From: Nitrospira sp.
GTDB lineage: Bacteria; Nitrospirota; Nitrospiria; Nitrospirales; Nitrospiraceae
DNA length: 64,000 bases
Direction: 5' to 3'
NCBI GenBank assembly: GCA_024760525.1
Contig: CP060499.1
Coordinates: 744,001 to 808,000, forward strand
The notes under the pieces are model-generated. The model saw only the letters and a program-made list of their open reading frames with translations. It did no database searches and was not told the origin of the DNA. Below are positions 1-8,139 of this stretch, one piece after another (the stretch's first letter is position 1; each line of letters begins with the position of its first letter). A program made the translations under genes and the position numbers.

Positions 1-1607
1 GGGCCATTTTGTCGGCCTATGGTCTGCGCGACCCCGACCAGGCCGACCGCAACCTGAATGCAATGGCAGGCGACCCGACCCAACGCCGCCGGTTGGCCGA
101 CATCCTGCCGCTTTTGTTGGAATCAGTCTCCAGAACGGCCGACCCGGATCAGGCGCTGAACCATTGGGAGCGCATGCTGTCGCGTGTCGCCCGTACTGCC
201 TTTCTCGACTATTTGCACAGCTGGCCGCGCATGCTCGATCTCCTCTGTGTCATTTTCGGCAATAGCGATGCCTTGACCTTCACCCTCGTTCGAGATCCGA
301 CGTTGGTGTATTGGCTGGCCGAGGAAGACGTGTTGTCCAGATCGCCTACGCGGAATGAGTTGGAGAGCGCGCTTCGCAAGAGCATCGGGCATCTGATGTC
401 CGGCCAATTGAGGTTGGACGCGCTGCGCCGGTTTCGGCGGCGGGAAATGTTACGGATCGGTGTCCGGGATCTGCTCCGACTCGCCACGGTGCCTCAGACG
501 ACGGCGTCATTGTCCGATCTGGCCTGCCTGCTCATTCATGCGGCGTATGAAATTGTCGACGGCGATCTCAGACAACAGTATGGCATCCCGATGCACCGAA
601 ATCGGCAGGGACGATGGATGGAAACAAGATTCGCCGTGATCGGGATGGGCAAGCTCGGTGGCCATGAATTGAATTACAGCTCTGATGTCGATCTGCTCTA
701 TATCTATGAGTCCGATGACGGGGAAACCAGAGCCCCGGGAGGTAGGCGCGCCGCCAAGCCGGCCGGTGTCGGCATTTCCAATGAGGAATATTTTGAGATC
801 CTTGCCCGAGAATTGACGAGAGTGTTGATTGAACCGACCAGGGAAGGGCATGTCTTTCGAGTCGATCTGCGTTTACGGGCGGAGGGGTCTGTCGGCCAGT
901 TAGCACGCTCTCTCTCGGGTTATCGGCGATACTATCTCAGACGTGGACAAGTCTGGGAGCGATTGGCGCTCCTGAAGGCCTCGCCGGTAGCCGGTTCGAC
1001 ACGTGTCGGGAACGCATTTTTGGGCGTGGTGAAGCCATTTATTTTCGGGAAGCCTGGAACGAAGACGAGTTTCACCGAGGCGCTGCCGGTGGTCCACGAA
1101 GTGAGGATCGTCAAAGAGATGATCGACACGAAAATAGCAGACCGTGGGCACGAACGGCGTGATGTGAAGCTCGGAACAGGCGGTATCCGGGAGATAGAAT
1201 TCCTCGTGCAGACGATTCAGGTGCTGGCTGGGAGGCGGGTTCCGGCACTCCTTGACCGCAGTACTCTTGGTGCATTGGATCGGTTCGCCCGTCGGAAACT
1301 GATTTCGGCGAAAGAACGGGATGAGCTGACCGCAGCGTACCTGTTTCTTCGGGATGTCGAGCATAAGCTCCAGATGGTCCAGGATCTCCAGACCCATGCC
1401 CTTCCGGAGAGCCGGATTGAACTCGAGCGATGTGCGGTTCGCTTGGGGTATGGGTCGGACGATCGGGATCAGGCGAGCGAACGGTTCCGTCAGGATCATC
1501 AGCGCCATACAGATATGGTCCACCGGATGTTCAGATCTTTGTTTTCTGATCCAGAATCCTCCTCTCTTCTCAAAGCGGCACTCTCCACAGCCGCGGGTAG
1601 CGCCTAA
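1..1607 (+). CDS. glnE: GlnE-type glutamine synthetase adenylyltransferase (partial, 5' end outside window)
   Basis: The frame is open from the left edge, so the true start lies upstream. GlnE proteins add and remove AMP on glutamine synthetase in response to nitrogen status. The visible part has a helical lead-in, then a nucleotidyltransferase core with GMGKLGGHELNYSSDVDLLY (about residues 213-232 from the first ATG at 9), a RVDLRLRAEGS stretch, and KLGTGGIREIEFLVQ followed by an AYLFLRDVEHKLQ helix region. These match the first-half (deadenylylase-type, AT-N) domain of the E. coli enzyme better than the second half. The protein stops shortly after that domain, and no second catalytic domain follows in the next 395 bases. 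Either the other domain is upstream or the protein has one catalytic domain. Family assignment is firm; architecture is open. Confidence 0.88.
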   Translation, partial: AILSAYGLRDPDQADRNLNAMAGDPTQRRRLADILPLLLESVSRTADPDQALNHWERMLSRVARTAFLDYLHSWPRMLDLLCVIFGNSDALTFTLVRDPTLVYWLAEEDVLSRSPTRNELESALRKSIGHLMSGQLRLDALRRFRRREMLRIGVRDLLRLATVPQTTASLSDLACLLIHAAYEIVDGDLRQQYGIPMHRNRQGRWMETRFAVIGMGKLGGHELNYSSDVDLLYIYESDDGETRAPGGRRAAKPAGVGISNEEYFEILARELTRVLIEPTREGHVFRVDLRLRAEGSVGQLARSLSGYRRYYLRRGQVWERLALLKASPVAGSTRVGNAFLGVVKPFIFGKPGTKTSFTEALPVVHEVRIVKEMIDTKIADRGHERRDVKLGTGGIREIEFLVQTIQVLAGRRVPALLDRSTLGALDRFARRKLISAKERDELTAAYLFLRDVEHKLQMVQDLQTHALPESRIELERCAVRLGYGSDDRDQASERFRQDHQRHTDMVHRMFRSLFSDPESSSLLKAALSTAAGSA

Positions 1608-2002
1608 CTTGGCATAGGGCAGCTGCTCCGACTCTGTCGAATGATCGCCGTTGTGACGCATTAACCTCGGGTTTATTCCACTGGTTGTCGCTGTACCGCT
1701 GAGATCAAGCATTTTCTAACCGCTCCATAGGGGCTCGTGATACCGGTAATTTCCCCTCTACGGCGCCATGTCGCCGATCAAATGATACTATTGATCTGAA
1801 ACCCGTGAGGAGGCTCCTCTTTTCGACAAAGAGTCTAAAGTTTTTCAGTATTTATCCGACAAGTCGAGGAGAGCCATGCTCCGAACTTTTTGCCATATGT
1901 CGCCATATTTTGCACGCCAAGGTCGGGCTTGGCCCTTGAGCAAGCATTCGCCTCTTTGCTGAGTGCTTCCTATTTGAGGCCGGTAGGAAGGTTCGCACAA
2001 GC
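1608..2002. other. Intergenic region between glnE and the signalling cluster
   Basis: About 395 bases with no convincing gene. A short GAGGA/TCCTC inverted repeat followed by TTTT (around 1807-1822) could be a weak terminator, but its loop is only three bases. The sequence GCCATAT occurs twice close together near 1891-1910. AGGAAGG lies about a dozen bases before the ATG at 2003. I found no promoter that I trust. Confidence 0.4.
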
Positions 2003-4219
2003 ATGCCCATCACGACAGTTGAACCAGCCTGTTCCTCTGATGTGCTGACGAAAGTGTTGCTGGTAGAAGACAATGAGGCTGACGCCCGCCTGGCACGGGA
2101 ATTCATTCAAGAGTCGCATCCCCACGGATTTTCCCTCGCGCATGTGACACGCCTCAGCGCGGCTATTCGCCGTTTGAGCGGCGATCAATTCGACGCCGTC
2201 CTGCTCGATCTCACATTGCTCGAAACTCATGGGCTGGATACCTTGCGTCCACTCCGGAGCTCATTCCCAAACCTACCGATCATTGTCCTGAGCGGTATGA
2301 GTGATGAAGCGCTTGCCATCGAAGCCATGCAACATGGAGCGCAGGACTACCTGATCAAAGGGCGAGTGGACGGCCATATCCTGGTTCGTTCGATTCGTTA
2401 TGCGATCGAGCGGCAGCGTATCGAGCATCAGTTGGAATCGACGAACCGAAACCTTGAGCGCATGAATCACGAGCTTCTCGAAGCCAGAAATCACGCGCTC
2501 GATGCGGCTCGGGCCAAGGGGGAATTTCTGGCCAATATGAGCCATGAGATTAGAACTCCGATGAACGGCATCATCGGCATGGCCAACATGCTGTTGGACA
2601 TGGGGTTGACTCCGGAACAACAGGAGTGTGCCAAGACGATCGAGATGTCCGCAGAGAACCTCATGATGATTCTCAACGACGTGCTGGAATTTTCGAAGCT
2701 CGATGCCAACAAGATGACCCTCGAGTGCATCGACTTCAACCTTCGAAAAACCGTCGACGATGTCTTACATCTCTTGAGCCATCAAGCCAGTGAAAAGGAT
2801 CTTGAGCTGGTCGCGGTGGTGTCCGGCCTTGTGCCTGATGGATTCCGCGGTGATCCCGGGCGGCTCCGCCAGATTCTTATCAACCTTGTGGGAAACGCCA
2901 TCAAGTTCACCGAGCGCGGAGAAGTGGTCGTACGGGTCGGCTTGGCACAGGAAGTCTGGAGCAAAAGCGTCTTACGCTTCGAAGTGGCCGATACCGGAAT
3001 CGGGTTGACGGTAGAACAACAAACAGTCCTGTTCAAACCGTTTAGTCAGGCCGATACCTCCACCACGAGAAAGTACGGCGGCACGGGGCTCGGCTTGGCG
3101 ATCTGCAAGAATCTTGTCCATCAAATGCAAGGGGAGATCGGGGTCGACAGCACGCCGGGAAAAGGCAGCCGATTCTGGTTCACAATCACTTTGGACGCAA
3201 AATCCAACGACGACTGTCCTCTGACGATTCCCCGTCGCGACCTCAAAGGGTTACGGGTTTGTATCGTAGACGACAATGACGCCTGCCGCTCCCTCTTGGG
3301 ACATTTGACGGCGGTGTGGTCGATGAAGTCGCAAGCTGCGGAGTCCGGAACACAGGCGTTGGCCTGCATCGAGAAGGCCTATGCCAATGGCGATCCCTTC
3401 GACCTGGTGATTCTTGACGCCAAAATGCCAGGGATGAGCGGGTTCGAGCTCGCGAAACGGATCCGAGCCAATACGGCGTTTCGAAGCCTTCCCCTTGTGC
3501 TCCTGACGGCGTTCGGGGAACGGGGAGATGCGGCACGCGCGCATCAGTCTACGATTGCCGCATACCTACCGAAGCCGGTTCGTGAGGCGCAGCTCTATGA
3601 GTGTCTGTGTATGGTCATGGGTACGCGTCCAGGACTGGTGAGTGGAAGTCAGCCGGCGCTTCCCTTGATTACGGCACACAGCCTTGATGAACGCCGCGCG
3701 AGTGGGCGGACACGGATATTAGTTGTTGACGACAACGACATCACTCAAAAGGTGGCGGTTCGGCTCCTTGAGAAATTGGGGGGGAGGGTTGATGTCGTGT
3801 CGAACGGGCAGCGTGTGCTCGAGATCATCGGTCATCGACGGTACGATCTGGTGATGATGGACATCCAAATGCTCGACATGGATGGCCTTGGTGTGGCCAG
3901 AGCCATTCGCCGGCTGGAAGCGCAGCGTCTCGCCGATGCGACCCGTTCAATGGCGGAAAACGGCACACCATTTCTCAAACCTGGAGCGGCTCCGCGGTTG
4001 CCGATCATCGCCCTGACGACCAGCATGCAGCCTCAGGATCGAGAACGATTCATGGCGTCGGGGTTGGACGATGTCCTCAACAAGCCGCTCGTCGCGGAAG
4101 CAGTGTCCAACATGTTTGATCGGTGGATTCCTGGACATAGTACGGGAATCGGCGACTGTGGAGAATCCATGGGAAGGTCAGCCAATACATTGAATGAGCC
4201 GCAAAGGAGGCCCATATGA
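2003..4219 (+). CDS. Hybrid histidine kinase, REC-HisKA-HATPase-REC-REC
   Basis: A soluble phosphorelay protein of 738 aa with no membrane segment. An N-terminal receiver (about 15-135, phospho-acceptor Asp69 in AVLLDLTLL) leads through a coiled linker to a HisKA domain with His181 in ANMSHEIRTPMNG. The HATPase has intact N, G1 and G2 boxes (NLVGNAIKFTERG, DTGIG, GGTGLGLAICK). Two further receivers follow (VILDAKMPGMSG and VMMDIQMLDMDG). This is BarA/TorS-like logic without a transmembrane sensor, so its input probably comes through the N-terminal receiver. The stop overlaps the next start by four bases (ATGA), so the two genes are probably translationally coupled. The signal sensed is unknown. 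Confidence 0.9.
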   Translation: MPITTVEPACSSDVLTKVLLVEDNEADARLAREFIQESHPHGFSLAHVTRLSAAIRRLSGDQFDAVLLDLTLLETHGLDTLRPLRSSFPNLPIIVLSGMSDEALAIEAMQHGAQDYLIKGRVDGHILVRSIRYAIERQRIEHQLESTNRNLERMNHELLEARNHALDAARAKGEFLANMSHEIRTPMNGIIGMANMLLDMGLTPEQQECAKTIEMSAENLMMILNDVLEFSKLDANKMTLECIDFNLRKTVDDVLHLLSHQASEKDLELVAVVSGLVPDGFRGDPGRLRQILINLVGNAIKFTERGEVVVRVGLAQEVWSKSVLRFEVADTGIGLTVEQQTVLFKPFSQADTSTTRKYGGTGLGLAICKNLVHQMQGEIGVDSTPGKGSRFWFTITLDAKSNDDCPLTIPRRDLKGLRVCIVDDNDACRSLLGHLTAVWSMKSQAAESGTQALACIEKAYANGDPFDLVILDAKMPGMSGFELAKRIRANTAFRSLPLVLLTAFGERGDAARAHQSTIAAYLPKPVREAQLYECLCMVMGTRPGLVSGSQPALPLITAHSLDERRASGRTRILVVDDNDITQKVAVRLLEKLGGRVDVVSNGQRVLEIIGHRRYDLVMMDIQMLDMDGLGVARAIRRLEAQRLADATRSMAENGTPFLKPGAAPRLPIIALTTSMQPQDRERFMASGLDDVLNKPLVAEAVSNMFDRWIPGHSTGIGDCGESMGRSANTLNEPQRRPI

Positions 4220-6156
4220 AACGAGTCCTGCTCGTAGAGGATAATCTCGGCGACGCCAGACTAGCCCAGGAAATGCTCTCCGAATCGCCGGATTTCGAGG
4301 TGGATGTGACCTGTGTCGGTCGTCTCAATCAGGCTGTCGACGTGATGACCAATGAGTCCTTCGATGTGGTGCTGCTCGATCTTTCGTTGCCGGACAGCGA
4401 TAAGCTGGAAGGGCTTCAGCGATTGCAGCCGCTATCGAAGGAAGCGCCGATTATCGTTTTGACCGGATTGAACGACAAGGCGCAGGCGCTTGAGGCACTC
4501 AAGCATGGCGCGCAGGACTACCTGTTGAAGGGAACCATGAATTCGGAAGCGTTGGTACGAGTGATTCAGTACTCCATCGAACGGAGAGCGTCCGATGCAC
4601 GCTACCGATCGCTGGTCGCGAACATTCCCGGCGTGGTGTATCGCTGTCATAGCGATAAGCGCGGGGCACTGCTGTTTGCGAGCCCTTCGTTCGAGACGTT
4701 GACCGGATATTCCATAGAAGAATTCATGGCGAAAGCGTCGGGTGGCTACTCGGACCTGATTCATTCGGATGATCGGGAACGCACGATGTGCATGTTGCTG
4801 GGAGCCGTGACCCGCAAACAACCATATTCCATCGAGTACAGGATCCGTCGAAAGGACGGCCAGATCCGCTGGATTTTCGACCGAGGTCAAGGTGTCGGAC
4901 CGGCACGCGGGGCATTGCCGAATCGAGACGGCGTGCTGTTCGATATCACGGAGCAACATGCGATGGAAGAGAAGTTCAGCAAGGCCGATCAACAATTGAG
5001 GCAGGCGGAACAATTCGCCGCGATGGGGAACCTGGCCTGCGGGGTCGCGCATGATTTCAACAATCTGATTACCGCCATCAATGGGTTTGCCGATCTCGTC
5101 GTGCATGATTTGCCTGCGGATACCCGCGCGCACGGCCGTATGCTCCAGATTCGAAAAGCCGGCCAGCGGGCCATGGCGATTACACAGCACTTGCTCTCGC
5201 TCGGAAAGACGACGACGAAGGACCCTGTGCTTCTGGACATGAACCTGCTGTTGGCGGACATGGAGCGTATGATCCGGCTGGTCATCGGAGTACGCCGCGA
5301 AGTCACGATCGTTTCTGATCCGTTCCTGGGACGTGTGAGGGGCAATCCCAGAGAATTGGAACAGGCGTTGCTCATTCTGGCCATGAATATCATTCAAGGT
5401 CACGGTGAAGATGTGCATCTTCAGATCGAGACACGGACATGGAATATCGACGGGAAAGACGCGGAGGCGATGGGCTTTATCTGCCGCGGCCCGTTTACCG
5501 CCGTCATCATCCGCGCCGTCTCTCCGGAGTATCCCGCACCGGTGAACGCGGCCCCGCAATGTTTGGTGTTTCCAGAGAATGAGGCCGTCGGAGAAGACGA
5601 AGAGAGGTTCGGCATGGCGGCGGTCTTGAAGACGATCACGGAGCATCAGGGATATTGCTTCGTCTCCCAAGACGATATGGAGGTGAGCGAGTACACGCTT
5701 GTCTTTCCAGTTTCCCATATCGCCCAAGGTGTGATGACATTCAACCATACTGCCGAGTCGCCACGGCGATCCGGCTCTGAAACCGTGTTGGTCGTCGACG
5801 ATGAAGATACTGTGCGAACGCTGATCCGTGAATTGCTCGAGGCAAACGGTTACCGCGTCCTGGACGCATGTGACGGATCCCAAGCCCTCCGTATGAGCGA
5901 ACAGCACGAGGATAAAATCGATTTGCTCATTGTGGATGAGGTTATGCCGGGCTTGAGCGGTCACGAATTGACGGCCCAAATGGCCGAAGCGCACCCGCAC
6001 CTGTGTACCTTACCGATGTCGACCGTCAAGCCCCAGTTCATGGTCGGGGAGAAGCCGTTCCTCATGAAGCCGTTCACCGAGGATATTTTGTTAAAGCGAG
6101 TCGGCGAGGCTCTACAGGACGGACCTATCGGCCATGCGGCTGCCTTGCAATCGTAA
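4216..6156 (+). CDS. REC-PAS-HisKA hybrid protein with degenerate kinase domain and C-terminal REC
   Basis: 646 aa, with a good AAAGGAGG ribosome-binding site. Order: receiver (1-125, VVLLDLSLPDSD), PAS with PAC (about 130-245, VVYRCHSDKRG to RWIFDRGQG), HisKA-like helix pair with His279 in GVAHDFNNLITAINGF, then a region where the ATPase should be, and a C-terminal receiver (LLIVDEVMPGLSG). The ATPase region keeps an N-box-like stretch (ELEQALLILAMNII), but I cannot find a DxGxG or GxGxGL motif; IIRAVSPEYP sits where G1 is expected. It may therefore act as a phosphotransfer or scaffold protein, not as an active kinase. It is translationally coupled to the kinase upstream. Confidence 0.85.
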   Translation: MKRVLLVEDNLGDARLAQEMLSESPDFEVDVTCVGRLNQAVDVMTNESFDVVLLDLSLPDSDKLEGLQRLQPLSKEAPIIVLTGLNDKAQALEALKHGAQDYLLKGTMNSEALVRVIQYSIERRASDARYRSLVANIPGVVYRCHSDKRGALLFASPSFETLTGYSIEEFMAKASGGYSDLIHSDDRERTMCMLLGAVTRKQPYSIEYRIRRKDGQIRWIFDRGQGVGPARGALPNRDGVLFDITEQHAMEEKFSKADQQLRQAEQFAAMGNLACGVAHDFNNLITAINGFADLVVHDLPADTRAHGRMLQIRKAGQRAMAITQHLLSLGKTTTKDPVLLDMNLLLADMERMIRLVIGVRREVTIVSDPFLGRVRGNPRELEQALLILAMNIIQGHGEDVHLQIETRTWNIDGKDAEAMGFICRGPFTAVIIRAVSPEYPAPVNAAPQCLVFPENEAVGEDEERFGMAAVLKTITEHQGYCFVSQDDMEVSEYTLVFPVSHIAQGVMTFNHTAESPRRSGSETVLVVDDEDTVRTLIRELLEANGYRVLDACDGSQALRMSEQHEDKIDLLIVDEVMPGLSGHELTAQMAEAHPHLCTLPMSTVKPQFMVGEKPFLMKPFTEDILLKRVGEALQDGPIGHAAALQS

Positions 6157-6220
6157 CGGCAACACAGTCCGTTTCATCCGAGCCACTTGCCAATAGGTGG
6201 TCCTCACGGGTGGGGGTTCC

Positions 6221-8125
6221 ATGTCTCGGTTCTTGGATATCGATAGCCGGGTATTGACGATTGGCTCCTTCCTGGGAATCGTCCTGGCCGTCTCCTTGCT
6301 TATTTCGATAGCCGTTCCGGCCTGGGAATTGGCATTCCCTTTCGTACATGCGGTTGCAGAAGGGTTGGGGTCCTTTCTCTCGATCATCGTTGCCTGGCAT
6401 TCCTTTACCAACTACATAGCAAATCCAAGGGAGTCTCATCGGGTCTGGGTAGGTTTAGCGTTCCTGAATATGGGGGCCCTCTATGGATTGCATGCGCTCG
6501 TCCCTCTAGGGGACTTGTCGGTCTGGTTTCGGAGTTGTGCGACGTTTATCGGGGGCATGCTGTCGTTGCTTGTGTGGTTACCTGGTCAAGCGCATCGAAA
6601 GGTTTCAGTCGGATGGGCAGTGATCATCTGCATATTGTCATATCCTCTCCTCGGAATGCTTCTCCTCAGAAACCCACAGCTCGTACCACACATGGTCGAT
6701 CAGCGGGCTATGACATGGATGACGACCGTGTTGACCGTCAGCGGCGGGATCGCGTTTTTTGGGAGTGCCGTTTGGTTTCTTCGCCACCTGAAGCATTCGT
6801 CTCACTGGGAACCTGTGCGGCAGGCATCCTGTTACGCATCCATCGGCATGTCGGAAATCTTCTTTACCTGGTCCACCGTATGGGATCCAATGTGGTGGTG
6901 GTGGCATGGTGTCAGGCTCTTCTCCTACGGGATTGTTGCCTACAGCGCGAAACTGGACTTTGAACAGGGGCTGGTGCGGCAGGCTAAGCACGATATGCAG
7001 ATGGAAGAGAATGCTCGGTTTCGCGTGGTTGTTGAATCTGCCCCTTGCGGCATGTTGATGGTCGGTTCCAATGGCGCGCTATCGATGGTCAACCATCAGC
7101 TTGAAGTGTTGTTCGGATACGGCCGCAATGAGATGATTGGAAACCAAGTCGATACTCTCTTACCTGAACGATTCCGGACTACCCGACTCGGCACAGGAGA
7201 CCTGAACGCGCACATCACCGATCCGGCCAGCGTGTGGCAGAGAACGGACCTGTTTGGATTGCGCAAGGATGGAACAGAGTTCCCGATCGACGTGGGGTTC
7301 AGTCATACCGAGCTCAGCTCGGGCAAACAGATGTTGGCGACGGTGGTGGATATCACAGAGCGGAAGCGTGCCGAGCAGCAGTTGGAGAGACAGACCGCAG
7401 AATTGAGTCGTTCCAACCATGAGCTGGAACAATTCGCCTATGTGGCGTCACACGACTTGCAAGAGCCGTTGCGGATGGTGTCGGGCTATTGCGGGCTTCT
7501 GGCCCGTCGATATAAGGGGAAGCTCGATCAGGACGCAGACGAGTTCATCCAGTTTGCCGTCGACGGGGCCAAACGCATGAAGGACTTGATCGACGATCTG
7601 CTGACATACTCGCGAGTCGGCCGGCGAGAGAAGCCTTTAGTCTTGGTCGATGCCGGAGAGAGCTTGCAGGCAGCTCTGGCCAATCTACAGCTCACCATCA
7701 ACGAAACAAGAGCGTCGATTCATTGCGGGGAATTGCCGCGGGTGATGGCCGATCCGGTGCAGCTGACTCAAGTGTTTCAGAATCTGATCAGCAATGCCTT
7801 GAAGTTTTGTGGCGGCCGCTGTCCGGAGATTCATGTGTCGGCCAGACAGTCGGATGAGCGACAGGACTCGTCGCGGTGGGTATTCTCAATACAGGACAAC
7901 GGGATCGGCTTCGAGCCACAATTCCAAGAACGGGTGTTCGAGATCTTTCAACGCTTGCACACCCGGGAGGAATACGAAGGAAACGGCATGGGGCTGGCGA
8001 TCACGAAAAAAATCATCGAACGGTATGGGGGCAGTATCTGGGTGAAGTCAACTCCGGGGATAGGCACGACCTTCTTCATCGAATTACTCGGGTACGCATC
8101 GGAACGGGTCGACGCCGCTGCCTGA
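6221..8125 (+). CDS. Membrane PAS sensor histidine kinase
   Basis: 634 aa from the ATG at 6221, just after GGTGGGGGT; a GTG at 6197 in the same frame is less likely. The first 255 residues hold about seven hydrophobic segments forming a multi-pass sensor module that I do not recognise, with a conspicuous run of five tryptophans near its end (MWWWWHG). A PAS domain follows (about 260-380, FRVVVESAPCGMLMV), then HisKA with His411 in YVASHDLQEPLRMV and an intact HATPase (NLISNALKF, DNGIGF, GNGMGLAITKK). There is no receiver domain. PAS, HisKA and HATPase are strikingly like those of the next gene, so the pair probably arose by tandem duplication with exchange of the sensor domain. Confidence 0.88.
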   Translation: MSRFLDIDSRVLTIGSFLGIVLAVSLLISIAVPAWELAFPFVHAVAEGLGSFLSIIVAWHSFTNYIANPRESHRVWVGLAFLNMGALYGLHALVPLGDLSVWFRSCATFIGGMLSLLVWLPGQAHRKVSVGWAVIICILSYPLLGMLLLRNPQLVPHMVDQRAMTWMTTVLTVSGGIAFFGSAVWFLRHLKHSSHWEPVRQASCYASIGMSEIFFTWSTVWDPMWWWWHGVRLFSYGIVAYSAKLDFEQGLVRQAKHDMQMEENARFRVVVESAPCGMLMVGSNGALSMVNHQLEVLFGYGRNEMIGNQVDTLLPERFRTTRLGTGDLNAHITDPASVWQRTDLFGLRKDGTEFPIDVGFSHTELSSGKQMLATVVDITERKRAEQQLERQTAELSRSNHELEQFAYVASHDLQEPLRMVSGYCGLLARRYKGKLDQDADEFIQFAVDGAKRMKDLIDDLLTYSRVGRREKPLVLVDAGESLQAALANLQLTINETRASIHCGELPRVMADPVQLTQVFQNLISNALKFCGGRCPEIHVSARQSDERQDSSRWVFSIQDNGIGFEPQFQERVFEIFQRLHTREEYEGNGMGLAITKKIIERYGGSIWVKSTPGIGTTFFIELLGYASERVDAAA

Positions 8126-8139
8126 ACATGAGGTGGTGA

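Noticed and set aside
4432..6000. 522-codon minus-strand frame opposite the second hybrid protein
   Set aside because: His/Arg/Gln-rich nonsense translation, opposite clear receiver and PAS motifs.
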